A stretch of 64,000 bases of DNA, taken from assembly GCF_014898055.3 (NCBI RefSeq), contig NW_023604861.1, forward strand, positions 97,528,083-97,592,082, written 5' to 3'. A program made the translations under genes and the position numbers. This stretch comes from Talpa occidentalis (taxonomy: Eukaryota > Chordata > Mammalia > Eulipotyphla > Talpidae). Each line of letters begins with the position of its first letter. Position 1 is the stretch's first letter. Of the stretch, positions 31,178 to 42,470 are shown piece by piece. Below the pieces are notes generated by a model. That model saw nothing but the letters and a program-made list of their open reading frames with translations, was not told the origin of the DNA and searched no databases.

Positions 31178-34100
31178 AGCATCCTTCTTGCATGAGCAGA
31201 AAGTCACGGGCAGGGGAAGGGATGCAGTCTCTGGGTCCGATGCTGTCTGAAGCAGCCCGAATGTGGTCTTCCCAGTTGTCCCTGTGTTACAAATGTAGAC
31301 TGAGTTCAAATCCATGGCAACCCAGTGGGGGCTGAGTTCACTGCTCACCCACCTCCTGCTGGGGGCTAGGCAGGACTTCCAGAACCCTCTGAGGAGAGTA
31401 GGCTACAACAGGCTGAGAATGACCTCATGATTGAGATGCACACCAAGAGCTGGAAACCACGTCCTGCACCATAAGGGCCAACCCCTGAGGTGTGCCTGTG
31501 GAAACTAATGGGCTGCTCTCTGACCACATCCCAGGCAGGATGTGACCTCCCTGTGCCTCGGCTTCCTCCACTGTAAGTTGGGGATGATGCTACTCCCTGC
31601 CCTGAAAACCCAGGGCCAGGCGAGGATAAGAGGGAATATAATATGGAATGGCTTTGAAAAGACCCACACACATACCTAGAGACACCGGGAATATCATGGT
31701 GCCTTTTAATGCTCCATGCAGCCCTGGCTGGCATGTGCCAGTTGACTGTCTCACCTCCTCTGGGTGTTTTAAGTGCCACTGTCAGGGATGCTGTCTAATG
31801 ACTAAAACATACCTGGCCTGTCCTGTGCCCCACTTTGCTGCAGTGAGGCTCAGCCAGTCCTCACTGGCAGTCTGCCTGGCTGCCCGGCAGCACAAAGCAA
31901 AAGCTGCAAAGGCTGAAACCCACCCGGGTTGCATTTCAACCCCTCCCCGTCCCCCTGCTCTGCACACTGGGTGAGCTTCCAGGGGAGCAATCTTTGGGGC
32001 TATGTTCTGACCAGGTGAGCCTGCCTGTGGGAGGAGGAGGGGACAGAGCATGCACCTGTGGCTTAGATTTCTCCCTCAAGGCCCCCCTTCCTCCACTCTC
32101 CAGCCCCTTCCACCAATCCCAACTTTACTGACTTTTTCCAGAGTGCGTCCATCCTGCAAGATTGACAGCTCACTCTTAGTTGAGAACACAGTATAGGAAG
32201 TGGTCTTTTCAAACTTCCCTAGCAGCTCTGCCTGCCAAAAGCCAGGCCGCTATGTTGCCTTATTTACCCTGGCCGCCAGGTCTCTCCTGCTGCCCTAAGA
32301 AAACAGATTACTGTCCAGAGCAAAGTCCTTGCGCGTTTCCTCTCTGGAGGTGGATCAAGTTTTGAAAGAAAGGTTTCCTGCAACCCATTACACCGTTTTG
32401 GTTTGTTTTATCTGTCTCCACCTGCAGGGCAGGGAATTAACCTGCTGCCCAGGGCCGGGTCAGTAATGACTACGAGGAAAGCAAAGCTCATGGGTGTGCG
32501 TTTCGACAACACACCGTGGCCTTGTTCTCCTCAGCCGGGTATTGTGTGCGTGAGGCCCAGACCCAAATCTGAATAGGGCTCTGCGTAACTTGATATGTTT
32601 TCTTTCTTTGCTGTAGTCTCTGTGTGCCAAATTTAACTGTGCCCCAATCTGGGGTCCCTGTACACAGGGTTGTTGGGGGTGGGGGAAGGGAGTGTATCAG
32701 CATGTTGTTTTTTTTTTCTCTTTATCTTCCTTTTTTTTTTTTCCTCTCTCACTTTGCTTACTGTTGGGTATATATAAGATAACATGGCTGTCCTCGGGTC
32801 TTCCCTCCTTCCCCTTTGAAGACAACTACTGTGCTCTGAGTCTCCCATAATATGTCTTTATAAATGCCCTCCAGCTCCCTGTCTGGGAAGCACAGGCTCT
32901 GTCAGAGTTAACAGCAGGCCTCTGGAAACTTTAACTTCTCCAGAAGTGCTTGTGCAGCAATTAGCAGGGCCTCACTCAGACAGTAAAAAGATGCCCTCTC
33001 TTGCAAACAAACAGCCAAGGGCCCCAGAGTCTAGTCACCATGGTGTGACAGCGTCAGGTTCTCATTTCAAAAGTCTCCTATCCAGTGCCTTCCAGAATAA
33101 GACCAAAGGATAAATATGGCATTGCAATGAGGTCCTCAGGGGAGGCGGGAATCTACTGGCCACTTAAAATCCATTGGGATGGGCCTTACTCTGAAATGAT
33201 GAAGGTGACCCCACCCAAGGCTGGTGGAAAGAGTTACTCATTGCCACCTGGAGTGACAGATGACCCTCCCTGAGTGAACAGAAGTCTTGCTTCACTCCCT
33301 CTTTGTAAGAGGGAGAGGACAAGCTGACAAAATATTTTGGCACCAAGTAAAGGGTGGTGGTCAAATGGAGCAGGCCTGTGTCTCACTGAGAGTCTAACAA
33401 GGCTCTTCAGGACCAGGCTCCCTGGGGTCAGGAGGTGGGAGCAAAGAGCCTCCAGATTCACTGTTCATTTCTTTCAGAAATCACAGAAATGCTGAAAAAT
33501 ACAGAACCCTGGGTCTTCTTGTGAGGGGAAGATGTCTTGGGTCATCTTGGGCTATATTTAGAATGGAAAATGCTGGCTCAGAAAAAGCTGGTCATGTGCT
33601 CTCTCCAAGCTGCACCCTGAGCTGGGGACACCCCCATCAGCCATCCTTCACATCGCCACCCTGCCTCCCCTCCTGTTCCTCTAGGGAGCCATTCCAGCCA
33701 AAAGGAAGGCCCCACAGGATAGGACCTATTAATAAATGTTAGGCACTCCCTCTTGTGAAGACCTCGAGGACTCAGTGTGACGCAATATTCAAGGCCTGGT
33801 TTGAACTCAGTAATGAGTGTTCAACCTGAAGAGGGGGTTTAGCTTCCGTGATTACCCCCCCACCTCCCCCAACAACACTCAGTCCATTCTAAATCCTGGT
33901 CTGAAGGACAGCCCCTGGGCCCAGCCTCCCTGTTGGACCCTGGGGAGTTCTGTGACACAGGCTCAGCCGCCTTTATAAAAGATAACTTGACTAGTCCACA
34001 TTGGCGGCTTCTTAACTTTCTTTTTGTAACCATCTAAATGTTTTTAAGAACCTGGTTGCTCATTGCATCACTGTTTTGCTTGTAAATCTGCACATGATTT

Positions 34101-34445
34101 CTCAGAAAGAACAATCCACACCCACCCATCACCCAAGCCTGCCCAGGCTCTACTTCCCACTTTATTGGGGGCGGGGGTCAGAAGGAGCCAAAGGAGGCAA
34201 CAGGAACACAACCTCTCACTTCCCGAGCACTGCGGGTTGGTGGCAGCAGGCATCCCTTCTCACCCAACACTGCTGGGAGAGGGAGGAATTACTGAGCCCC
34301 TTCTCCCTCACCAGGAAACCAGTATTAGAAACCTTGTCCAAGAACACTTCCCCTTCCTCCCCTGAAATACCCATGCCCTGCAGGTTCTACTTGTGAAATG
34401 CATCCCATCACCCTCCCGAGGGCCAGCCTCTTATCCCTTAGACTC
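31178..34445. other. Mostly single-copy, repeat-poor sequence
   Basis: Apart from one MIR (31540-31665) I see no repeats over 3 kb. There are several overlapping short ORFs on both strands (for example 31366-31779 minus and 31648-31974 plus) with no domain or splice-site arrangement that persuades me. Pyrimidine runs lie at 32707-32752. This is a plausible place for conserved non-coding elements. Confidence 0.4.
31540..31665 (+). mobile_element. MIR SINE relic
   Basis: 'GATGTGACCTCCCTGTGCCTCGGCTTCCTCCACTGTAAGTTGGGGATGATGCTACTCCCTGCC ... GGCGAGGATAAGAGGG' follows the MIR core. Confidence 0.75.
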
Positions 34446-34449
34446 CTGC

Positions 34450-34720
34450 TGTGCACAGAGCCAATGTGATCTTTGAGCCATGCACCCTGAGCCGTGTCCT
34501 CCTGCTTCGAACCCCCAATGGCTCCTGAAGCTCTTAGGCCAGAATTCAGACTCCCTCCAAGCATGGCCAGCAACCCCGACTTCACAGCTATGCTTTCCCA
34601 CTCTCCACTGGTCAGTCCAGTCTCAAGGCTTGTGCATTCACGGCCCGTCTTTGGCCTCTTTGGCCCCTGTCTTCTGAATGCATTCTTGGCTCCTCCTCAG
34701 GACGAGATCCTCAGACTCTC
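34450..34720 (+). mobile_element. Possible L2 LINE fragment
   Basis: 'CCAATGTGATCTTTGAGCCATGCACCCTGAG', 'CCCAATGGCTCCTGAAGCTCTTAGGCCAGAATTCAGACTCCCT', 'GGCTTGTGCATTCACGGCCCGTC', 'TTGGCTCCTCCTCAGG' run parallel to L2 sense ('tccaatggcttcccatcgcactcaggataaagtccaaactcc...ggccctttgcac'). Decay is heavy. Confidence 0.5.
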
Positions 34721-36480
34721 ACACCATGAGGCTGGTACCACTATCCCCCAAACACAGGCCCCACCCAGCATCCTGCCCTCCACTCGCCTTCCCCAAGTTC
34801 AAGGCAGATTGCCAAGAAACAGGGCAGCTGCTTCTTTCTTCCATGGGCCCTGGAGGATGTGATTCCTCTCCCACAGATCTTGTAGTCAGAACTCAGGGCT
34901 CTGCAGTTGGGGCAAAATTTGCCACACTTTCATGGGGCTTTAAAACGTGAACTGACATATCACGGCCAGAAAGAAAGCAGACCACTTGTTGCCTGATTTT
35001 GGTGGCCTTTCTTAAACACAATGCATTGACATACTCTCAGCACATGGCTCTTCCCATTCCATGATTGCATCATCTTAGGAGAAAACTCTTACAATAAGTA
35101 AAACTTGCGGTGGTTGAAGATTCAGTGCCTGACTATAATCATTTAATTTATTACTTCAAATAATTCATTTCCCGTTTTCAGGTCTACTAAGGTAATCTTA
35201 AGTCAACTGTCTGGAAGCAACCTTAAGTTTCTTGCTCAGAAAAACTGACCCTTGCAAAGGGCCTTTCTAAGGTGACCTGGGACAGTAGCCACTTCAAGGG
35301 GGGCTATAAGACATTGACTGACCCTGTGTAGAGAATATGCGAGGTTCCCTGTGCATATCAGGCTCTTTCTCTTCTAATCCCACCAGCTTCCCCACCTTAG
35401 GCACCACAGCTTGGAGCCTCCCCACCTTAGGCCCCCATAGCTTGGAGTTCAAAACTGAACATTTCAAATGAAAACAGGTAAATAAAGAGAAGACTAACCA
35501 GAAGTAACACTGAAAATATCATCGAGGCTGTCTGTCAACCATATTTTCCCTTCCTGATTCCTTTTAAAGCCCTAATGTCACACTTCCTTGGCATCAATTT
35601 AACATGTTAACATTTTTTAATTAAAATGCAGTATCATGGAACAGGCCGTAGAGTGTGAGTAATATCTCTTTGTTCTAAAACTCCACTTATAATGAAGCTG
35701 CCATTCACAATTGTTTTCCACTGGGCTGCTTATTAAAAAAAATAATTTTCAATGAACAAAAATAGGTGCATTTTCACAGCAGGGGGTCCATCAGAAATGA
35801 AAATCTTACCAATCATAACCCAGCCCCTGGGATTGCGGCGTGGGGGGATGTTGTCAGATGTCAGTTTGGGTTGATTGTTTTTGAGGCCATGTGACTGCTA
35901 TTCTTGCGTCCTGTGGTGCATTTTATAGGCTGATGTCACTTTTCAGAGATAAATTGCTAGATAAATGTATAGACGAACGCACATTCACGTGTGGGACAGT
36001 AGGAGTGAGGGCCTGGCAAAGTTGCAGGAAATGGCTTTACAAGGAAGACAGGAGTCAGGGGACAGACCTGTGGTGCTGCTGCCTGTGGCCAAGGCCTCCT
36101 CCATAGGGTGACAAGATCCTAAAAGTCAGACCCTAAGTCCCCACTTGGAGAGGGAGCAAAACAGTGCAGCCCCTTCATCCCACTTCTGGGGCAACAAAAG
36201 GCCCCACAGTGGGATCACAAACCACAGCAGGGTCTGGGTCTTTGTTTTCAATACCGAAGCCAACTTGTAAAGATCTAGTGATTTCACGCTCTCTTCACAA
36301 AACTCAGAAGCTCTGAGCCCAGAGTTCCTGTACTCCCTCTGCCCCCAGGCCCAGCATCGGTCAGCAAACATGCTTATTAGCTGCACTACCCCTCACTCCT
36401 TCCGTTTCTGCTGGGCCCCGTGGGTGTCTGCCTTGTGGCTTTGTCCCATGGGACACTTAGATGGGAGGAGAAATCTTTCT
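34721..36480. other. Single-copy, repeat-free sequence
   Basis: No gene or repeat recognised. 35540-36010 is A/T-rich, lacks any mobile element and has balanced composition, so I flag it as possible conserved non-coding DNA. Confidence 0.35.
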
Positions 36481-36484
36481 TTAG

Positions 36485-36655
36485 GGCGCCCTATTCCTGA
36501 CTGTCGGTATGCCCTGGACAAACCATCCTGGAGCTGGGACCGCCATTTTCTCATCTCTAGAGTGGGGTGACAGTGCAGCCTCGCAGGGAGTTGGCAAGCA
36601 CTCTAGGAGAAGGACTTAAGAGACAGCACGTACCGCAGGCCCTCAGCACAGGCTC
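36485..36655 (+). mobile_element. MIR SINE relic
   Basis: 'GCCCTGGACAAACCATCCTGGAGCTGGGACCGCCATTTTCTCATCTCTAGAGTGGGGTGACAGTGCAGCCTCGCAGGGAGTTGGCAAG' and 'CAGGCCCTCAGCACAGG' follow MIR ('ctcagtttcctcatctgtaaaatggggataatagtacctacctcatagggttg'). Confidence 0.6.
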
Positions 36656-37545
36656 TCTGCCTGCGCGTCCTCAGGAGCCCCTGGTGTCCTTCCACAGGGA
36701 CTCCTGTGTGAGCAGCCTGCGTACCATCTTCCTCCTGAATGGCTCACTGGGGAGCGAAGGCAGAATTATGCAGAAACAAGTGATTTCCCAGCTGCGGTCT
36801 CCTCTCCGATAACAAAGGGCCTGGCCAGAGTGAAAGCGAGGGGGGACTACATGCTGCAGAGAGGCTGCTGGGACATCTTGAGTTTGTAAGTATTCTCAAA
36901 TAATTTAGGTCTTTTTAATTTGAAGCAAATCTGATTCCCTCAATGACATCTGTGGTAAAATGTTAGGAGCATGTGTGGAAACCAAGTGTGGATGGGCTTT
37001 TTTTTTTTTCCCCACCACCAAATCCATAGTTACCCTCCAAGTTGTAATCTTATCATATTTAACTGGTTCCACATAAGCAGATCTATGTATATTTTCAGTA
37101 GTTTCAGCTGAAACCTGTTAAGAACAGATGTGCAGTGGTGGCCTAGCACTGATCCATTTAAATGTATTTTTTCTATGAACAACTTTTTCTCTCCCCCCTC
37201 CCCCTTCTTTGGCAGGGTTGGGAGGAGGAAGGGATGAACAAGAAAGTGGAACTGTCACTAACGTGGATATTATATACTTCTGAGTTGTGTGCAATCATTG
37301 TTCACTGTTGGTTTTCAAACAGAAGTTTGGAACATGAGGTTGTACACATGGGCTGTGCCTTTGATGGAAAGGGTTTGTGCTGAGCCCATGTGACTGGAGG
37401 ACGGGCCAGTACCTCTAGCCGCCAGCAATGCCAACGTGAGAGCCAGCCTTCCACTGCTACTCCGAAAACGCAGCCCTTGACACAAGGCTTGAATAAGTCA
37501 CCTACCTCTTTGATCCTTTAGTTATTTTCAGCTGCCACAAAAAAA
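36656..37545. other. Single-copy sequence
   Basis: No repeat or gene recognised; a 10-T run lies near 37001. Confidence 0.35.
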
Positions 37546-37621
37546 AGGGGGTGGAGGTATAAAAAACCCTTATAGCTCAACAATGACAAAAGAAATCTGA
37601 TTTTTAAAAAGGACAAATGGC

Positions 37622-37905
37622 GGGGCCTCCCTGGTGGCGCAGGCGCTTGAGCACAGCGCTGTGAAGCTGTCCGCAGCCTCTGCAGTGTGGGTTCAATCCC
37701 GGCCAGCTGGCAAGAATCCCACATGGTGAAGCAGACCTCTCCTGTCTCACCCTCTGCTCCCCTCAGCAGTGTATTTTGTCAGTCTGCCTGTTCTGTTCCC
37801 CGCTCTGTCTCTGGTGAATCCACTCACCCTCCCGTGCATCTGGACAGTACCCCTGCTCTTACATAAATAAAAAAATAAATAAGTAAATCTTTTTATAAAA
37901 AAAAA
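37622..37905 (+). mobile_element. tRNA-derived SINE, subfamily B, sense orientation
   Basis: Sense copy: GGCCTCCCTGGTGGCGCAGG head, GGTTCAATCCC B-box (one change from GGTTCGATCCC), CTGCTCCCCTCAGCAGTG, CCCGCTCTGTCTCTGGTGAATCC, 'TCTGGACAGTACCCCTGCTCTTACATAAATAA' and a tail of (AAAT)n. The target duplication AAAAAGGACAAATG / AAAAAGGGACAAAC has small differences. Confidence 0.92.
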
Positions 37906-38129
37906 AGGGACAAACAGCTTGAGTATGATATCTAAATGGACAGCAAGCAGAGGAAAATTTAGTCAATATTGTTAAGAATTAGGGAAATGCAAATCAAAAC
38001 TATGAGGTACTACCTCACACCCATTAAGAAGGCTAATATTAAAAGAAAAAAAACAATTTTTGGTGAGGAATTAGAGAAATTGGAATCCCCAGGCATTACT
38101 GATCAAAGCATAAAATGATATAGCTTCTA

Positions 38130-38538
38130 TGTGATACATATACACAATGGAATATTAATCTGCAATCAAAAAAGATAACCTCAGGCCATTCGCAGCAACG
38201 TGGACAGAGCTGGAAGGAATTAAGCTCAGTGAAATAAGTCAGAAGGAAAAAGAAAAGTATTGGATGGTTTCATTTATAGGAGGAATATAGGGGAACCAAA
38301 TAAGACATCAGTGTAAGAAAATAATAACAGTACAAAACACAACACAACAAAAACGGACAATTATAAACCAGAGGCATCCTGCATGGGAGGAGGAGGGAGA
38401 GGGATCAGAGGGCGGGAGGGAGGAGCACAGGGAACTGTGGTGATGGTGCACGGGTGCATTGGGAAGGAAACTTTATGGGGACTACAACTGGGGGCGGAGA
38501 CACAAATATTATTTTAAAATGAACAATGATGTAAAAAA

Positions 38539-38569
<31 letters not shown>

Positions 38570-38582
38570 AGTAAAAAAAAAA
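38130..38582 (+). mobile_element. 5'-truncated L1 (ORF2 end, 3' UTR, tail), lineage 2
   Basis: It starts in the last ~55 codons of ORF2 (ends ...WMVSFIGGI then TAG at about 38289) and has one premature stop (a TAA where related copies have a Tyr codon in TMEYYSAIKK). The 3' UTR (about 38290-38535) has 'GGGGAACCAAATAAGACATC', 'CAACAAAAACGGACAATTATAAACCAGAGG' and a G-rich purine stretch, and differs from the 3' UTR of the L1 at 56938. The tail is (AAAT)n at 38537-38571 plus poly(A). The target duplication AAATGATATAGCTTCTA / AAATGATGCAGCTTCTA lies at 38113-38129 and 38583-38599. Confidence 0.88.
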
Positions 38583-38819
38583 AAATGATGCAGCTTCTAG
38601 GGAAGACAGTATGGTGGTTCCTCAAAAAGTTAACCATAGAGTGATCACATGGTCCAGCAATTCCACTTCTGGGTTTAGGGTCACAAGAATTGAAAGCAGG
38701 ATCTCAAAGGGATATTGGCGCTCATGTTCATAGCAGCATTACGCTTGGGGGTCAAAAGGTAGAAGCCACCCAAGTATGCAACAACAGATGAATGTATAGA
38801 CAAAATGTGGGGTACTTAG

Positions 38820-39029
38820 TCATGAGCCACTTCGTTAACGCTTCTGCCAACTACTACCCACAACAGGATGGTGGTCCCAAGAGGTTGCTCCTCACAGCCG
38901 AGGTGTGGAGTTGGCTGTACTGTCCTGTTACGTCATTCCACTCGGCCATGTTCACACAGTGATGAAATCACCTAGCGATGTGTTTCTCATAACATATCCC
39001 CGTCGGTAAGTGAGTCAGCCTGTGCTCCT
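38820..39029. mobile_element. DNA-transposon-like insertion in L1M (hAT-like 8-bp duplication)
   Basis: A 210-bp segment interrupts the L1M between 'AAATGTGGG' and 'ATGAAATATTATTCAACC'. It is flanked by GTACTTAG (38812-38819) and GTACTTGC (39030-39037), consistent with an aged 8-bp target duplication. Inside, 'ATGAGCCACTTCGTTAACG', 'GATGGTGGTCCCAAGAG', 'GAAATCACCTAGCGATG' and 'TCTCATAACATATCCCCGTCGGTAAG' match a mammalian interspersed element whose right end reads 'cgcatttctcagaacgtatccccgtcgttaag'. I recognise it but cannot name it. Clear terminal inverted repeats are not visible. Confidence 0.6.
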
Positions 39030-39395
39030 GTACTTGCCATGAAATATTATTCAACCTTAAAAAAGAAAGCAAGTTTGACATTGATACATGGGGGAAACTT
39101 GAGGACAGTGTGCTTAGTGAAGCAAACCGGTCAGTAAAAGATCAATCCTGTATGATTCCACCTATGTGGAGTACAGAGAGGAGTCAAATCATAGTAACAG
39201 AAAGCAGAATGGGGGTTGCCAGGGACTGACAGGAGGGAAGAATAGGCAGTTGTTGTTTCATAGGTATAGAATTTCAGTTTTGCAAGATGAAAAGTTCTGG
39301 AGACCTGTTTGCATAACAACGTGCCCATACTTAACACTACGGAGCTGTATACTTAATGTGACTAAGATGGTTAAAAAAAATAGGGGGAGGGGTTA

Positions 39396-42030
39396 ATCAG
39401 GATACCAATATCAGAGATGGGTGAGAATTTTTAAGAAGGTAATGCACACTTAGCCTGTTGCCTGTGGAGGATGAATCAGAAGGGTTAAATTTTCCCGGGT
39501 TTGAATTTCCGTTCTCTAACACACTCCACTCTCCACCTCTCCCCTTTCTGCCACCTGACAGAGCTAATGGACCTCCCAGGTGTCTGTCACAGCCTGCAGT
39601 CATCTCTGGCAGTGTCCCCACCAGGCACTGTGGGCCCCACTCTCTGGGTGAGCCTCTGGAGTGCAGAACTGAGTTCCACTGGCCTGTGTCTCCCGTGTGC
39701 CTGGCACCAGGTGCCACAGGCCCCAGCTTCCCCAGTCTGCAGGCTTTCACCCCACTGACTTTGCCCTGGCATCAGAGGAGGGGAAGGAAAGACTTGGGTG
39801 GAGGGGATCTCAGCCTCAGGATTCAATGCCAGCTGGGAGGGCAATGCTGCTCTTAGTTCTGGCTCCACCAGCCATGGCCACCAGGCTCGGGTTGAACCGC
39901 TTTGCCAGTGTCTCGGGTAAAAGAAGGCTGAGGGCAGATTTGGGCTTCATAAGCTCCTAAGACTCCAGATCTTTCGGGGCGCTGTCTTCCTGAGTTCAGT
40001 CCAGGCTGGTAAACTCCTGGGGCACGCTATCCAGAAAACTTACCCCACCTGTTTTGTGCAGTGTCTGGGGTGATCGTCACCTCAAGCACCTCTGTGTTTT
40101 CATGCCAGTGGGGACGCCATGATGCTGTGCGCTGGGCTCGGAGAGCAAAGTGAGCAGCAGGAGCCAGAGACTGAGCCTGGTCTAGCAAGGAGGGCGTTTC
40201 TGCCACCTATCAGAGAGGATGGCACTCCCCCCCTTTAACCCCCTCATCAAGGCTTGGGGTCCAGTGAGCACAATGAGGAGCAGCTAGTTTGGAGGGGAGA
40301 TCAGATATTCCCAGGGCAAAGTAAAAGTATGTTGTCTTAAAGAAGAGGAAAGAGCAAAATCAAAGCATCCCTTAAATAGGTTGAAAGCACACTTCATTGG
40401 GTTCCCAATTACTGCTCTCTGGCCAGGTAAGTGTCCTGTGGAGAGCCCCATTATCCTAATCCAGGGGGAAGATGGCCTATTCCAGGGCCATCTCTTGCTG
40501 GCTGAAGACTGTGGGGAGGCTCCCTGCTCTGGGGTGGGGTGGGATCCCCAGACCCAGGATCTGTCGTGTTGAGGAGCCTGTTCTAGGGATTCATACTTGT
40601 TGGTGAAAAACTTCATCTTCTCTAAGTTTTTCATATCACTTTTGTATTTCTCTGGCCTGATTATTTTCTTGCCTGCTATTTTTTTTTCCAGAATAAACAC
40701 CCAAAGGCTTTGATTTTTATAAAATCTGTACACAAGCAAAAATGAATTGGCTCAAAATTTGGCTCCTCTGTTCACTTGACTCAAGCTGGTTTGCAGCAAC
40801 ACCTCTGAGCCAAAACTGGAAGCCTCCACAAAGGGGGCTTTGCTGCCCACCCAGAAGCCCTGAGGCTACTCAGCAGGTGAACAAGATGCCCCTCTGAATA
40901 GAGACCAAGGTGAGCTGGCTCAGAATAACAGTCCACGTTCTCCAGATTGCTTCTAGAATCCTTTATTCACATTGTTACCCCCAACTCACCAGTTTCTCAG
41001 AAACTACTTTCACATCCATCCTTCCCTGATTTCCAAATCTTATCATTATCAATACAGTGGTGTTTCCCCAGAATGAGTGACAGTTCCATGACCTTCTTTT
41101 CAGCTGCGAACAAAAGAGGACTTAGAAGTGCGTGTGCATGCACGGGCGTGTGTGCACCAGAGCTGAGTGCATGCTTCCCTAATGCACATTCTCCTAATGA
41201 AAAACAGGATAAATTACAGAGAATGGCAACATAATGATTACAAAATGGTATATGAGGCATAACCCATTAGTGAGCTACATTTTGTTTAAAACTGAGATAC
41301 TCAGGCAGAATAACACGGCTTTGTGCCGGAAAGCATTCAGCTGTAGCAATGACTAATAATATAGCTGAGGATCTGTTCACATTTTTCCCCTTTTGTGCCT
41401 ATTTTCATAAGTTAATAACTCAAGCATGAAATTGTTTCAGGCTGCAAACTGGTGGTAAGCACACGGCAAACTGTGGGAAACAACTTTGTGTTGTTGTTGT
41501 TACTTAATTTAGTTTGGCTGTTTTTAAGTTGAGAGGAGTAGAAAAGTCAATGTGAGTTTTCCCTAGCAATGTGGTTTTGTTCAGCGCCAGAAAGTTTGGG
41601 ATCTTATTACACAAAGTGAAGTTTTAATTACTCTAGATAGGCATTTCTTTTCACACAGGTGTATGCTTCTGTTGGCTGTGGCTTAGGATGGCTGGGCAGG
41701 CAGGTGGGGAGGGGGGTGAAGTTGAATCAGAACATGATAGATGACATCATCCTATACTCTCCGCCTTCCCTTCCACTGGAAAACTCCTATCCCACCAACA
41801 AACCAGTCTGGCAAGCAGACAGCTGCCTTAGACAGCTGGGAGTGGGGGTGGGGATAAAGGCTGAGGCTGGATCTTAGTCTATTCCTAGAGCCATGAAGAC
41901 CAGAAACAAGATGAATAATACTAAGGCCTCCTATTGCTACAGGATTCGGAAGCTTCCTGAGCATTCCCCTGTACACAGAACCAGAGAAAGCCCAACTCAA
42001 GGAGAGCTGACTTCATCCAAGTCTTTAAAA
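39396..42030. other. Single-copy, repeat-poor sequence
   Basis: No repeat or gene recognised. Overlapping ORFs at 39397-39960 on both strands have no domain and look like chance openings in GC-rich DNA. 41270-41640 is A/T-rich, repeat-free and a candidate for conserved non-coding DNA. Confidence 0.4.
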
Positions 42031-42034
42031 TTCT

Positions 42035-42345
42035 TTTCTTTCCTTCTTTATTTTTTTTAATTGGGGTAGGAGACTGAAAGATACAAAAAATAGAGAAAAA
42101 TAGAGAATACTGTAACAAACATCTAAGTACCCACACTCCAGAATTAACAAACGTTAAAATTTTGTGATGATTATTTCAGCTTGTTTTGTGTGTGTGTGTG
42201 GGGGGCGGGGGGGAGAGACCCTCGCCAGCAGCCTGGGAACCGGAGCTGCAGGGGCCGAGGGCAGCCCTGCAGCCCAGCGCTCAACCGCTGCGCCACCAGG
42301 GGAGGCCCTATTTCAGCTTGTTTTAAGTAAAAGAAACCAAATATT
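42035..42345 (-). mobile_element. Old L1M 3' region scrap (carries the half-SINE)
   Basis: 'GATACAAAAAATAGAGAAAAATAGAGAATACTGTAACAAACATCTAAGTACCCACACTCCAGAATTAACAAACGTTAAAATTTTGTG' resembles the antisense L1M phrase 'aatagagaatagtataatgaacccccatgtacccatcacccagcttcaacaa'. The strand is uncertain. Confidence 0.45.
42188..42308 (-). mobile_element. Half-SINE: tRNA-related head only, C-rich/(CA)n end
   Basis: A 121-bp insertion with a perfect 16-bp target duplication, TATTTCAGCTTGTTTT, at 42172-42187 and 42309-42324. In sense it has the SINE head (GGCCTCCCCTGGTGGCGCAG through TGGCGAGGGTC) and then, where the body should begin, a C-rich stretch ending in (CA)6 right at the duplication. There is no body, no AAATAAATAAATC and no poly(A). 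The B-box region is altered (GGTTCCCAGG). Confidence 0.85.
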
Positions 42346-42470
42346 CCTGACAAAGTTATACACTTTTCTTTATTTCACAGATGGGCAAAGTGAGGAGCAG
42401 GAGGGGAAAGGATTTGCCAAGGTCTGCAGATTGCGGTACCTTTCCCATCCTTCATGAGCTGAATCCTTAC
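42345..42470 (-). mobile_element. MIR SINE relic
   Basis: 'TTCTTTATTTCACAGATGGGCAAAGTGAGGAGCAGGAGGGGAAAGGATTTGCCAAGGTCTGCAGATTG ... GAGCTGAATCC' follows antisense MIR. Confidence 0.65.

Larger units (their letters stand above)
37550..39395 (+). mobile_element. Old L1M 3' part, carrying three later insertions
   Basis: Pieces in order: 'AACCCTTATAGCTCAACAATGACAAA', 'TTAGGGAAATGCAAATCAAAACTATGAGGTACTACCTCACACCCATTAAGAAGGC', 'GCAGCTTCTAGGGAAGACAGTATGGTGGTTCCTCAAAAAGTTAACCATAGAG', 'GGTCCAGCAATTCCACTTCTGGG', 'GAAATATTATTCAACCTTAAAAAAGAAAGC', 'TATGATTCCACCTATGTGGAGTACAGAGAGGAGTCAAATCATAG', 'GAATGGGGGTTGCCAGGG', 'ATACTTAATGTGACTAAGATGGTTAAAA'. A SINE, a younger L1 and a DNA-transposon-like insert split it. 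Confidence 0.8.

Noticed and set aside
31366..32051. Overlapping ORFs on both strands in GC-rich DNA, possible exon
   Set aside because: No domain, no consistent pair of splice sites and no codon bias that I can see; a MIR lies inside at 31540-31665.
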